From: Microbacterium lemovicicum
GTDB taxonomy: Bacteria > Actinomycetota > Actinomycetes > Actinomycetales > Microbacteriaceae
Reading direction: 5' to 3'
NCBI RefSeq assembly: GCF_003991875.1
Contig: NZ_CP031423.1
Span: forward strand, 2,914,001 to 2,978,000
Length of the DNA: 64,000 nucleotides
Below, piece after piece: positions 41,641 through 50,985 of this stretch. A model generated the notes under the pieces. That model did no database searches. It saw only the letters and a program-made list of their open reading frames with translations, and was not told where the DNA came from. The position numbers and the translations under genes are program-made. Position 1 is the first letter of the stretch. Every line of letters begins with the position of its first letter.

Positions 41641-44520
41641 ATGACCGTCCCGACGTTCGATTACTTCGCGCAGGTCGAACTCCCCACCCCCACGCTCGGC
41701 CTGGACGAGGTGCGGCGGCTGTTCGCGTCGACCTTCGGGATCGAGGTGGATGCCACGTCCCTCGGCAGCCAGCAGGATCAGAACTTCCGCGTCTTCCGGG
41801 CCGGCGAGAGCGAGCCGCTCGGCGTGCTGAAGCTGAGCAACCCGGCGTTCAGCGAGTCCGAGATCGAGATGCAGGACGAGGCAGCGGCCGTCGTCGCCGA
41901 CCGCCAGCCGACCCTGCGCATCCCCCGCATCGTCGTCGGCCCCCGCGGTCCGCTCTCGGCATGGTGGGAGTCCTCTCAGGGCCGCATCCACGCGCGCGTG
42001 ATCGAGAACATCGCCGGCAGCACGCTGATGGGGTCGGGCTACCTGTCGCCGTCCGTCGTCGCGCGCATGGGCGAGGTGTCGGGGCGGGTGAGCGTCTCGC
42101 TCGCCGACTACGTGCACCCGGCGTTCAGCCGCGTCCTCCAGTGGGACCTGCGCCACGCGACCCGGGTCATCGACATCCTCCTGCCGCTGGAGCCCGACGC
42201 CGCCGTGCGCGAGGAGGTCGACCGCGCGGTGCGGCCGGCCCGCAGCATCCTGCAATCCGTCTCCGAGCGCCTGCCGGTGCAGGCCGGTCACTTCGACGTC
42301 ACGGACGACAACATCCTGCACCCGCACGGCGACCCCCTCCCCGACGCCGTCATCGATTTCGGCGACGTCACGGCGTCGTGGGCGGTGGGCGAGATCGCGG
42401 TGACGGTGTCGTCGGTGCTGCACCACGACGGCGCGAGCCCGGTGTCGGCGCTTCCGGCCATCCGCGCGTTCCACGCGCTGCGGCCGCTGTCGGACGAGGA
42501 GGTCACCGCGCTCTGGCCCCTGGTGGTGCTGCGCGGCGCGATCCTCGTGCTGAGCGGTCGGCAGCAGGTGCGCCTCGACGAGGAGAACACCTACGCGGGC
42601 GATGCGCTCGATCGCGAGTTCGACGTGCTGCGTCAGGCGGCGTCGGTGCCGCTCGAGGTCATCACGCACACGATCCGCCGCGCGCTCGGACTGCCTGCCG
42701 CCGCCGAGCCGGCGTGGGACGGATCCGTCCTGCTGCCCGCCCTCGCCGACGTCGTCACCCTCGACGCCGGCACCGTGTCGGAGCTCAACGACGACGGCGC
42801 CTGGCTGCAGGCCGACACGATCGACCGGGCCGCCCATGCAGCGCTGGCCGGCGGCGCCGACGCGGTGGTCCTGCCCGCGTGGCTGCCGGTCCTGTCCGGC
42901 GCCCCGCGCCGCACCCTCACGCCGCCCGCCACAATCCCCACCGCCCTCACGCTGTGGCTGGCCGAGGCTGTGACCCTTCCCGAGGGGGCGGATGCCGCGG
43001 CATCCGCTGACGGGACGCTCGTCATCCGCTCCGGCGACCGCCGGGTGAGCATCACCGGCATCCCGGCCGGGACGCCCGAGCGCACCCTGCCCGCGGGCGT
43101 GGCGCTGCGCGTCCGCGGACCCCGCGCCGCGGATCTCGACGCGCCTGAGCGCGTCACGGCGTCACTCGCCCCCGCGTGGCGCACCGTGCTCGGCGATCCG
43201 GCGCCGGCGCTCGGCCTGCCGTCGGCTCCGGCCGGCCACGACGACGACGTGCTCGACCGGCGCGAGCGCGTGCTCGCCGAGGTGCAGGAGCACTACTACG
43301 CGCGTCCGCCGCGCATCGAGCGCGGCTGGCGCGAGTACCTCGTCGACGTCGACGGCCGCGTCTACCTCGACATGGTCAACAACGTCGCCTCCGTCGGCCA
43401 CGCCCACCCGAAGGTGGCGGCCGCCGCGTCGCGCCAGCTGCGGCTGCTGAACACCAACTCGCGCTTCAACTACGGGGCGATCACCGAGTACGCCGAGAAG
43501 ATCGCCGCGACCCTGCCCGACGAGCTCGACACGGTCTTCTTCGTCAACTCCGGCTCGGAGGCCACCGACCTCGCGATCCGCCTCGCGATGGCCTCGACCG
43601 GTCGACCCGACATCGTCGCCATGCGCGAGGCGTACCACGGGTGGACCTACGCCAGCGACGCCGTCTCCACCTCCATCGCCGACAACCCGAACGCTCTCGG
43701 AAGTCGCCCCGCCTGGGTGCACACCGTCGACGCCGCCAACTCCTACCGAGGCATCCACCGCGGCGACGACGCGGCGAAGTACGCGGCCGAGGCGGCCGCC
43801 GTCATCGATCGGCTCGCGGCGCAGGGCCGCCCGGCGGGCGGGTTCATCTGCGAGACGTTCTTCGGCAACGCCGGCGGCGTCGCGCTCCCCGAGGACTACC
43901 TCTCCGAGGTCTACCGCACGGTGCGCGCTCACGGCGGCATCGCGATCGCCGACGAGGTGCAGGTCGGCTTCGGCCGCCTCGGCGAGTGGTTCTGGGGCTT
44001 CCAGCAGCAGGGCGTGCTCCCCGACGTGGTGGCCGTGGCGAAGTCGATCGGCGGCGGCCAGCCCATCGGCGCGGTCATCACCCGGAAGGAGATCGCCGAC
44101 CGCTACCGCACGCAGGGGTACTTCTTCTCGTCCACGGGAGGATCGCCTGTCTCATCGGTGATCGGCATGGCGGTGCTCGACGTGATCCAGCAGGAGCAGC
44201 TCCAGGAGAACGCCCGCCTCGTCGGTGCCCACCTGAAGGCCCGCCTGCAGGAGCTCGGCGACCGGCATCCGATCGTCGGCACCGTGCACGGCTCCGGGCT
44301 GTACCTCGGCCTCGAGTTCGTCCGCGACCGCGAGACCCTGGAACCGGCGCCCGACGAGACCGCGGCGATCTGCGACCGCCTGCTGGAGCTCGGCGTCGTC
44401 ATGCAGCCGACGGGAGACTTCCAGAACGTGCTGAAGATCAAGCCGCCGCTCTGCGTGACGCAGGAGTCGGCCGACTACTTCGCCGACGCGCTGGAGCGGG
44501 TGCTGTCCACCGGCTGGTGA
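41641..44520 (+). CDS. APH-like kinase / class III aminotransferase fusion
   Basis: This is a 959-residue fusion. The N-terminal ~330 residues are an aminoglycoside-phosphotransferase-like kinase with the Brenner motif HFDVTDDNIL and the metal-binding Asp in VIDFGDVTAS. A ~200-residue linker region of beta-rich sequence follows. The C-terminal ~430 residues are a class III aminotransferase with GSEATDLAIRLA, ADEVQVGFGR and the PLP-Lys in VAVAKSIGGG. Homologous fusions pair a kinase that phosphorylates an amino alcohol with a PLP phospho-lyase (ethanolamine-phosphate or 5-phosphohydroxylysine phospho-lyase type). AGGAGA precedes the ATG. It lies between an amidase and an agmatine deiminase, so a diamine or amino alcohol from that pathway is the likely substrate. 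Confidence 0.88.
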   Translation: MTVPTFDYFAQVELPTPTLGLDEVRRLFASTFGIEVDATSLGSQQDQNFRVFRAGESEPLGVLKLSNPAFSESEIEMQDEAAAVVADRQPTLRIPRIVVGPRGPLSAWWESSQGRIHARVIENIAGSTLMGSGYLSPSVVARMGEVSGRVSVSLADYVHPAFSRVLQWDLRHATRVIDILLPLEPDAAVREEVDRAVRPARSILQSVSERLPVQAGHFDVTDDNILHPHGDPLPDAVIDFGDVTASWAVGEIAVTVSSVLHHDGASPVSALPAIRAFHALRPLSDEEVTALWPLVVLRGAILVLSGRQQVRLDEENTYAGDALDREFDVLRQAASVPLEVITHTIRRALGLPAAAEPAWDGSVLLPALADVVTLDAGTVSELNDDGAWLQADTIDRAAHAALAGGADAVVLPAWLPVLSGAPRRTLTPPATIPTALTLWLAEAVTLPEGADAAASADGTLVIRSGDRRVSITGIPAGTPERTLPAGVALRVRGPRAADLDAPERVTASLAPAWRTVLGDPAPALGLPSAPAGHDDDVLDRRERVLAEVQEHYYARPPRIERGWREYLVDVDGRVYLDMVNNVASVGHAHPKVAAAASRQLRLLNTNSRFNYGAITEYAEKIAATLPDELDTVFFVNSGSEATDLAIRLAMASTGRPDIVAMREAYHGWTYASDAVSTSIADNPNALGSRPAWVHTVDAANSYRGIHRGDDAAKYAAEAAAVIDRLAAQGRPAGGFICETFFGNAGGVALPEDYLSEVYRTVRAHGGIAIADEVQVGFGRLGEWFWGFQQQGVLPDVVAVAKSIGGGQPIGAVITRKEIADRYRTQGYFFSSTGGSPVSSVIGMAVLDVIQQEQLQENARLVGAHLKARLQELGDRHPIVGTVHGSGLYLGLEFVRDRETLEPAPDETAAICDRLLELGVVMQPTGDFQNVLKIKPPLCVTQESADYFADALERVLSTGW

Positions 44521-44567
44521 GCCGGCCGACGCATGTGCAGACACCGAACGAACACCGAGGAGACGAT

Positions 44568-45602
44568 ATGTGGCGCATGCCCGCGGAGACCGCACCGCAC
44601 GACCGGACCTGGATGGCCTTCCCGCGCGAGGGCCTCACACTGGGCGACAGCGACGCCGAGCGCGAGGAGGGGTACGCGACCTGGACGGCCGTCGCGCACG
44701 CCGTGCTCGAGTTCGAGCCGGTCACCATGGTCGTCGACCCGTCGGAGATGACCCGCGCGCGACGGATGCTGGACTCGTCCATCGAGATCCTCGAAGCGCC
44801 CATCGACGAGTTCTGGATGCGCGACATGGGGCCGACCTTCGTCGTGGACCCCGACCGGCCCGGCGTCCTCGGCGCCGTCGACTGGATCTTCAACGGGTGG
44901 GGCGACCCTGCGTGGGCCGAGTGGCGCAAGTCCGCCCGCATCGGGCGCATCGCCGGCGAGGCCGCCGGCGCGGAGGTCATCAGCTCGCTCCTCGTCGCGG
45001 AGGGCGGCGGTCTCCACGTCGACGGCGCCGGCACCGTCCTGCTGACCGACACGGTGCAGCTCGACCCACGCCGCAACCCCTACGCCGACCGCGCGGGCGT
45101 CGAGGCCGAGATGCTCCGCACCCTCGGCGCGGAACGGGCCGTCTGGCTCTCGCGCGGCCTGACCCGCGATTACGACGAGTTCGGCACGAACGGCCACGTG
45201 GACATCGTCGCGGCCTTCGCCGACGTCGACCACATCCTCCTGCACGACCAGCGCGACGCCGCGCACCCCGACCATGAGGTCACGGCGATCATCCGGCGCG
45301 AGCTGGAGGAGGCGTACGCCGCAGACGGCCGGGCGCTGCGCATCACCTCGCTGCCGGCACCCGCCACGCTGCGCGACGACGACGGCATCGTGGACTGGAG
45401 CTACGTGAACCATCTCGTCGTCAACGGCGGCGTCATCGCGTGCGGCTTCGGCGAGGAGGCGGCCGACGCCGAGGCGCGGGAGATCCTCACCGAGGCGTAC
45501 GGCGGACGGCGGGCGGTGACCGTCGACGCGCGGCCGCTGTTCGCGCGCGGTGGTGGCATCCACTGCATCACGCAGCAGCAGCCGTCCACGCCGAGGGTGT
45601 GA
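44568..45602 (+). CDS. aguA: Agmatine deiminase
   Basis: This is a 344-residue peptidyl-arginine-deiminase-family enzyme that converts agmatine to N-carbamoylputrescine and ammonia. The start is the ATG after GAGGAG; the much longer open frame upstream is the antisense shadow of the fusion gene. Motifs include FWMRDMGPTF, EGGGLHVDG, the catalytic His in GHVDIVAAF and the nucleophilic Cys in GGGIHCITQQQP. It is third in the TetR-controlled cluster. It points to agmatine, or another guanidino compound, as the cluster's substrate. Confidence 0.93.
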   Translation: MWRMPAETAPHDRTWMAFPREGLTLGDSDAEREEGYATWTAVAHAVLEFEPVTMVVDPSEMTRARRMLDSSIEILEAPIDEFWMRDMGPTFVVDPDRPGVLGAVDWIFNGWGDPAWAEWRKSARIGRIAGEAAGAEVISSLLVAEGGGLHVDGAGTVLLTDTVQLDPRRNPYADRAGVEAEMLRTLGAERAVWLSRGLTRDYDEFGTNGHVDIVAAFADVDHILLHDQRDAAHPDHEVTAIIRRELEEAYAADGRALRITSLPAPATLRDDDGIVDWSYVNHLVVNGGVIACGFGEEAADAEAREILTEAYGGRRAVTVDARPLFARGGGIHCITQQQPSTPRV

Positions 45603-45630
45603 GCCGAACCTGACCGCTAGCGTGTGAGCC

Positions 45631-46464
45631 ATGCAGGACTTCCTCGCGGCGAACCGCGCCAACTGGGACGACCGCGCCGCCCTCCATGCGGACCGCGGCG
45701 GCAAGGGCTACCGCGTCGGCCGGTACATCGACGACCCTGCGGCGCTCTCCGACGTGGTGCGGTTCGACCGCGAGCGCCTCGGCGACATCCGCGGGCTCCG
45801 CGTCGTGCACCTGCAGTGCCACATCGGCACCGACACGCTGTCGCTGGCCCGCATGGGCGCCCGGGTGACCGGGCTCGACTTCTCCCCCATCGGCATCGCC
45901 GAGGCACGCCGACTGGCGGCCGACGCGGGGGCCGGGGTCGACTACGTCGTGTCGGATGTCGCGGACGCGGTGTCCGCGCTGGGTGCGGGCCGCTTCGACC
46001 TCGTCTACACGGGCATCGGAGCGCTGTGCTGGCTGCCGAGCATCCGCGCATGGGCTGACGTCGTCGCGGGCCTGCTCGCCCCCGGCGGGCGGCTGTTCAT
46101 CCGTGAGGCGCATCCGATCCTCTGGGCCGCCGACGAGACGATCGGCGACGACGTGCACCTGCGCTACTCGTACTTCGAACGCGCCGAGCCGCTCGAGTGG
46201 GACGACGACAGCAGCTACGTCGAGACCGACCGCGCCCTCACGGCCACGAAGACCTACGAGTGGAACCACGGGATCGGCGAGGTGGTCACAGCGCTGCTCG
46301 ATGCGGGGCTCGCGATCACCGGGCTGGTCGAGCACGACAGCGTGCCCTACGACGCACTGCCGGGTCAGATGCGCCTGCGCGAGGACGGCGAGTACGTGCT
46401 CCACGCGCGCTCGGGTGTGATGCCGCTGAGCTACACGCTGCAGGCCGTCGCGCCGGGCGCGTAG
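45631..46464 (+). CDS. Class I SAM-dependent methyltransferase
   Basis: This is a 277-residue methyltransferase with the SAM motif VVHLQCHIGTDTLSLARMGA and acidic loop GLDFSPIGIAEA. VYTGIGALCWLPSI fits motif IV. It lies 28 nt after the deiminase gene on the same strand but needs no functional link. The methyl acceptor is unknown. Confidence 0.85.
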   Translation: MQDFLAANRANWDDRAALHADRGGKGYRVGRYIDDPAALSDVVRFDRERLGDIRGLRVVHLQCHIGTDTLSLARMGARVTGLDFSPIGIAEARRLAADAGAGVDYVVSDVADAVSALGAGRFDLVYTGIGALCWLPSIRAWADVVAGLLAPGGRLFIREAHPILWAADETIGDDVHLRYSYFERAEPLEWDDDSSYVETDRALTATKTYEWNHGIGEVVTALLDAGLAITGLVEHDSVPYDALPGQMRLREDGEYVLHARSGVMPLSYTLQAVAPGA

Positions 46465-46476
46465 GACGGGTTTTCG

Positions 46477-46869
46477 TCAGACGAGGATCTCGCTGCTGCC
46501 CATGAAGCGCGTCGGCGCGATGTGGATCGCGACGCGCTCGGGGTTCTCGCGCGGCTGCCGGTAGCGCTGCGAGTACAGGGCCACGGCGAGCGCCACCTCG
46601 TCGGGATCGTCGTGCACCGTGGCGATGCCCTGGATCGTGAGCCACGCCGGACCGCCGACCTGGCTCACGGTGGCGGCGCCGTCGCGCCGCACGTTGCGGA
46701 CCTTCTGCGACGCGCGCGACGTGATGATGCGCACGACGCCGTCATGCAGGGTGAATCCGACCGGCACGACATGGATGCCGCCCCAGGGCGCCATCGTCGA
46801 GAGGGTCGCGAGGTGCCGCTCCGTCGCGAACGCCGCGCCGGCCTCGGTGAGGGCACGGAACGCGCTCAC
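46477..46869 (-). CDS. Pyridoxamine-phosphate-oxidase-like (FMN/F420) flavoprotein
   Basis: This is a 130-residue split-barrel protein. It has HLATLSTMAP, HVVPVGFTLHDG and RASQKVRNVRRDG, typical of the PPOX-class F420-dependent oxidoreductases. Its GTG start overlaps the peptidase stop (GTGA), so the two genes are co-translated. The upstream open frame is shadow. Cofactor F420 is likely in an actinobacterium, but FMN is possible. Substrate unknown. Confidence 0.85.
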   Translation of the reverse strand: MSAFRALTEAGAAFATERHLATLSTMAPWGGIHVVPVGFTLHDGVVRIITSRASQKVRNVRRDGAATVSQVGGPAWLTIQGIATVHDDPDEVALAVALYSQRYRQPRENPERVAIHIAPTRFMGSSEILV

Positions 46870-48893
46870 GACGCCGCTCCCGTCAGCGTCGACGCCGGCG
46901 AAGGGGCTGGGGCGGAGGATCCCGCCGCCAGCCTCTCGCCGAACCAGTCGGCGAGCAGCTGTCCGCGCTGCACGCGGTGCACGGGGCTGCCGGTGCGCGT
47001 GAGGGAGTGGCCCTCGCCCGGGAACCGGATAAAGCGCACGGGACGACCCAGGACGCGCAGCGCGAAGAAGAGCTCCTCCGCCTGCTGGATCGAGCAGCGC
47101 CAGTCCTCCTCGGAATGGACGATCGCGAGCGGCGCGGTGATGCCGTGCACGAACTTGAGCGGCGACGCGTCCCAGTAGGGTGCGGCGTCGTCGAGGTGCG
47201 AGACGCCGAGGTACTGCTCGAAGAACCAGGGCGCCTCGTCCTTGGTCGCGGCGTCGCTGAGGAGGTTGTAGGGCCCGCGCTCGGCCCATCCCGCGGCGAA
47301 GAGGTCGGTGCGCGCGAGGAGCATCGCGGTCATCATGCCGCCGTACGAGCCGCCCATGACGCCGACCCGCGCGGCATCCACGTCCTCGGAGCCGATCAGG
47401 TGCTCGACGACCGCGACGATGTCGGCGAGGTCCCGCGTGCCCCAGCCCGCGCCGGGCTCTGCGGCGCCCGGCGCGGCGTTGACCTTCATCCATGCGGTGC
47501 CGTAGCCCGCCGACCCGCGCGGGTTGAGCCAGCAGACCGCGTATCCGGCGCTGAGGAGCAGCTGCACCTCGTGCGACCACTGATAGCCGTACTGGGTCCC
47601 GCCGCCCTGCAGCCACACGATGAGCGGGTGCGGACCGTCGCCGGGCGGCACGGCGATCCACGAGTCGATGGTGGTGCCGTCGGCGTCGACCGGCACGTGA
47701 CGCGACTCGATGAGACGGTGGCCGGCGCGGTACGCCGCGTTGGGGTCGTGGATGACGCGCTCGGCCGCCCCCGCGCCGCCGCCGGCGATCACGCGCGGCG
47801 GTGAGGTCGGCATCGCCTCGACGGCGACCCACCGGTCCCCGTCCGCGTCGTGGGCGGTGAGGTGGCGCCGCCCGGTCAGGATCGTCCGCGCTGACGGCGA
47901 AGCTGCGGGCGCGCACGCGATCTCGACGACCTCCATGCGTCCTTCGCTGCCCACGATCACCGTGAAGGCGTCGTCGGACACCCAGTGGATCGAGGACGCC
48001 GCGCCGTCGCGGTCGACCACGTCGCGCAGGTCGGTCACCCGGCCCGTGGCGAGATCCACGAGAGCGGGATGCGACGTGCTGGGGTAGCTCTGCAGTTCGA
48101 CGGCGATGACCGCCGCGCGGCTGCCGTCGGGCGAGAGCACCGGACCTGAGAGCTCGCGCGTCGCGTCGGTGATCTGCTCGACGGAGCCGTCCTCCAGCCG
48201 CAGACGGAACAGCGCGTTGGCCTCGGTGAGGTCCCGGTCGGGCTGACGCTGCGACACGAACAGCAGGTGGCCGGCGTCCTCCCACGCGACGCCGTGGTCG
48301 TCGGCGGTGCCGTCGCTCACGCCGCGGAGGTCGCCCGAGGCCACGTCGACGACGAAGAGCTGCCGGCGGGTGTTGACCGTCCAGCCGATGCCGTCCGCCT
48401 TGAAGCGCAGAGTCTCGATCACGAGCGGCGGGCGGCGGTCCACCGGCGCCTCCCACCAGGTGCGGTCATCGGGCACGCGGGCGACGACGGCCAGCGTCGC
48501 ACCGTCCGGCGACCAGGCGAGCTCCTCGATCCCGTCGGGGAGCGCGGCCACCTCGCGAGCCGCGGCGGTTCCAGCCGGCCGCAGATCGAGCAGACGCACC
48601 GCGCTGCGGCCGTCCCGCGTCGCGGCCCAGGCCACGACGTCGCCGGACGGCGAGAACGCAACGGGACCGATGCCCCGGCCGGCATCCACCTCGGTCAGGT
48701 CTGCGCCGTCGGCGTCTCCGAGGAGGAGTCGCCCGACGTAGGTGTTCTCGTCGACGTCGGGACGCGTCTCGAGGATCAGCACGCGGCCGGCGTCCGGCTG
48801 CAGGCGGACCTCCACCGGCGTCCAGATCTCCGTGAGGTCGTTGGCGAGGACCGGAGATCCCCCTGTGTCAGAACCGCTGTCGACCACTCTCAT
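46866..48893 (-). CDS. S9-family prolyl-oligopeptidase-like serine peptidase
   Basis: This is a 675-residue peptidase. The N-terminal part is a beta-propeller with repeated FSPSGD/WSPDG blades. The C-terminal alpha/beta hydrolase has the nucleophile Ser in GVMGGSYGGMM, the Asp in HSEEDWRCS and the His in GEGHSLTRTG. No signal peptide is visible, so it acts inside the cell on short peptides. The ATG is at 48893; the frame is open further but that part is not peptidase-like. It precedes the PPOX gene with a GTGA overlap. The 223 bp upstream hold nothing I can assign. Confidence 0.93.
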   Translation of the reverse strand: MRVVDSGSDTGGSPVLANDLTEIWTPVEVRLQPDAGRVLILETRPDVDENTYVGRLLLGDADGADLTEVDAGRGIGPVAFSPSGDVVAWAATRDGRSAVRLLDLRPAGTAAAREVAALPDGIEELAWSPDGATLAVVARVPDDRTWWEAPVDRRPPLVIETLRFKADGIGWTVNTRRQLFVVDVASGDLRGVSDGTADDHGVAWEDAGHLLFVSQRQPDRDLTEANALFRLRLEDGSVEQITDATRELSGPVLSPDGSRAAVIAVELQSYPSTSHPALVDLATGRVTDLRDVVDRDGAASSIHWVSDDAFTVIVGSEGRMEVVEIACAPAASPSARTILTGRRHLTAHDADGDRWVAVEAMPTSPPRVIAGGGAGAAERVIHDPNAAYRAGHRLIESRHVPVDADGTTIDSWIAVPPGDGPHPLIVWLQGGGTQYGYQWSHEVQLLLSAGYAVCWLNPRGSAGYGTAWMKVNAAPGAAEPGAGWGTRDLADIVAVVEHLIGSEDVDAARVGVMGGSYGGMMTAMLLARTDLFAAGWAERGPYNLLSDAATKDEAPWFFEQYLGVSHLDDAAPYWDASPLKFVHGITAPLAIVHSEEDWRCSIQQAEELFFALRVLGRPVRFIRFPGEGHSLTRTGSPVHRVQRGQLLADWFGERLAAGSSAPAPSPASTLTGAAS

Positions 48894-49116
48894 CCCTCCG
48901 CCACGACCGAGGGGCAGGCTATCAGCCGGGCGAGGGGCGGCGGCGTCGGGTAGATGACGAACCTTCGCCTGACCCGAACTGCGCGAACCCCACCTGTTTC
49001 GCCGCATCTTGCGTCCGGTGGACGGCGTCGCCGCCGTGGCAACGACCGAGCCGGGGCACTCGACCAATCCACCTGAACCGAACTGCGGTATCCAGCCGCC
49101 GTTCCCGCCTCACACG

Positions 49117-49908
49117 TCAGGCCGACTGACGCGCACCGGCGAAGCGTGCGGGCGTCGTGCCCAGCAGGCGGCGGAAGTGACGCGTGAGGTGTGCCTGATC
49201 GTGGAAGCCCGCCGACGCCGCCGCCGTCGACGGCCTCTCGCCCCGCAGGAGCAGCTCCCGTGCGAGGTCGACGCGGCGGCTGGTGAGGTACCGGTGGGGC
49301 GGCATCCCGAACGAAGCCGCGAACGACCGCGACAGATGCCCCGGATGCGACCCGAGCACGCGACCCGCGTCCTGCAGGCTGATGCCGTCGACGAGGTGCA
49401 CCTCGAGCAGGTCGCGGAGCCGGCGCGCGAGCACGTCGTCGCGCTGCGGATGCGCGTCCCCGTGCGCGGCGGCTGCCAGCATCTCGGCGACGCGCAGCAG
49501 CGCGTGCTCGGCGGCATGCTCCTCCCCCGGCTCGGCGAGTGCGCGATGGAGCCGCCGGGTCGCGGCGAGCAGGTCGGTGCGACCGGGCATGTCGACGACG
49601 GGTCCGGCGAACGACTCCGGCATCCATGACCGGTCGAGGTAGGCGACGCGCTTGGTGAAGCCGTCGCTGCGGGGCGCCGCCCGCCCGTCGTGCGCGATGC
49701 CCGGCGGCAGCAGTGTGGCGCTCGAGCGATCGGCGATGCGCTGCCGGCCGCCGAGGTCGTAGACGACCGCGCCATCATCGACCAGCATCAGCGCCCAGTC
49801 GGCGTGTGCGTGAGCCGGATACGCGTGGTCCGTCATCCGCGCGTGCAGCACCTCCCGCACCGACGGCACGGCCGGGCTCCACGCCCTCATCCAGGTGCCG
49901 CCGCCCAT
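49117..49908 (-). CDS. AraC-family transcriptional regulator
   Basis: This is a 263-residue AraC protein. A cupin-like N-terminal domain (AYPAHAHADWALMLVDDG) is followed by two helix-turn-helices (SLQDAGRVLGSHPGHLSRSF and the motif ending AHLTRHFRRLLG). It is divergent from the ABC-2 exporter genes, 105 bp away, and may regulate them. Effector unknown. Confidence 0.9.
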   Translation of the reverse strand: MGGGTWMRAWSPAVPSVREVLHARMTDHAYPAHAHADWALMLVDDGAVVYDLGGRQRIADRSSATLLPPGIAHDGRAAPRSDGFTKRVAYLDRSWMPESFAGPVVDMPGRTDLLAATRRLHRALAEPGEEHAAEHALLRVAEMLAAAAHGDAHPQRDDVLARRLRDLLEVHLVDGISLQDAGRVLGSHPGHLSRSFAASFGMPPHRYLTSRRVDLARELLLRGERPSTAAASAGFHDQAHLTRHFRRLLGTTPARFAGARQSA

Positions 49909-50013
49909 GCGAGAACAGTACAGACGCGCGAAGGCAGCACGTCGACTTCACGCCGTGACCGGCTGCGGAGGTCGCCGCGCTCCGTTCGCGCGGCAGCGCG
50001 CCGGCGCGACCAC

Positions 50014-50985
50014 ATGGCGGGTGTGCGACACTCGACCGACGACGGGGGACGAGTGGCCATCGAAGTGCAGGGACTGACGAAGTCCTACCGGTCCGTTCGG
50101 GCGGTGGACGATCTCAGCTTCTCCGTCGAACAGGGCACCCTGTTCGCCTTCCTCGGCGCCAACGGGGCCGGCAAGTCGACCACGATCAACTGCCTCACGA
50201 CGGTGCTGTCCTTCGATGCGGGACGTGTCGAGATCGCCGGTCACGACGTCGTCCGCGACGGCGCGGCAGCCCGTCGCCGCATCGGGGTCGTGTTCCAGGA
50301 GTCGATCCTCGACTCGGCGCTGACGGTCGAGGAGAACCTCCATCTCCGCGCCACCCTCGCGGGCGTCGACCGCTCGCGCGCCACCGCGCGCATCCGCGAA
50401 CTCTCGGAGCTGATCTCGTTGGGATCGTTCCTGAAGAGCCGGTACGGACGGCTGTCCGGCGGTCAGAGGCGCCGTGTCGACATCGCGCGCGCCCTCCTGC
50501 ACGAGCCGTCCATCATCTTCCTCGACGAGCCGACGGCCGGGCTGGACCCCGCCAGCCGCGCGATCGTCTGGGAGACCATGAGCGACCTCCGCGAGCGGAC
50601 CGGCCTGACCGTCTTCCTCACGACGCACTACATGGAGGAGACGGAGGAGGCCGACCGCGTGTGCGTCATCGAGAAGGGTCGCATCATCGCCGACGACACC
50701 CCGGCCGCCCTGCGCGCCCGCTACAGCACCAGCATCCTGACGATCGACACGGTCGACCGCACCGCGCTGTCCGCATTGGCCGCCGCACAGGGGGCGGAGG
50801 TCGGCTACGAGAACGGTCTCGCCGTGATGGCGGTGCCCGACGCGGCCACCGCCCGCGCGATCCTCGCAGCGCACGGCGACCACGTCCGGGACTTCGAGTT
50901 CCGACATGGCCGGATGGACGATGTCTTCCTCGCGCTCACCGGGCGCACTCCCGAGGGCGACGACGTCGCGGAGACCGCCGCGTGA
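50014..50985 (+). CDS. ABC-2 type exporter ATPase
   Basis: This is a 323-residue ATPase of the DrrA/daunorubicin-type exporter class. Walker A is GANGAGKSTT, the signature is LSGGQRRRVD, Walker B is IIFLDEPTAGLDP and the switch His is in FLTTHYMEE. A C-terminal ~90-residue domain follows. The ATG at 50014 is used; a GTG at 50053 with GGGGGACGA upstream is an alternative that loses 13 residues. It overlaps the permease gene (GTGA). Cargo unknown, perhaps a drug or lipid. Confidence 0.92.
   Translation: MAGVRHSTDDGGRVAIEVQGLTKSYRSVRAVDDLSFSVEQGTLFAFLGANGAGKSTTINCLTTVLSFDAGRVEIAGHDVVRDGAAARRRIGVVFQESILDSALTVEENLHLRATLAGVDRSRATARIRELSELISLGSFLKSRYGRLSGGQRRRVDIARALLHEPSIIFLDEPTAGLDPASRAIVWETMSDLRERTGLTVFLTTHYMEETEEADRVCVIEKGRIIADDTPAALRARYSTSILTIDTVDRTALSALAAAQGAEVGYENGLAVMAVPDAATARAILAAHGDHVRDFEFRHGRMDDVFLALTGRTPEGDDVAETAA

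Noticed and set aside
43176..44567. 464-codon 5' extension of the agmatine deiminase frame
   Set aside because: It is an Arg-rich out-of-frame reading of the aminotransferase domain; the deiminase has its own GAGGAG and ATG at 44568.
46870..48456. Long N-terminal extension of the PPOX-like gene through the peptidase gene
   Set aside because: It is the wrong frame of the S9 peptidase; the real GTG start overlaps the peptidase stop.
48894..49116. Possible small gene in the gap before the S9 peptidase
   Set aside because: Open frames there show only Arg-rich or very short translations without a ribosome site.
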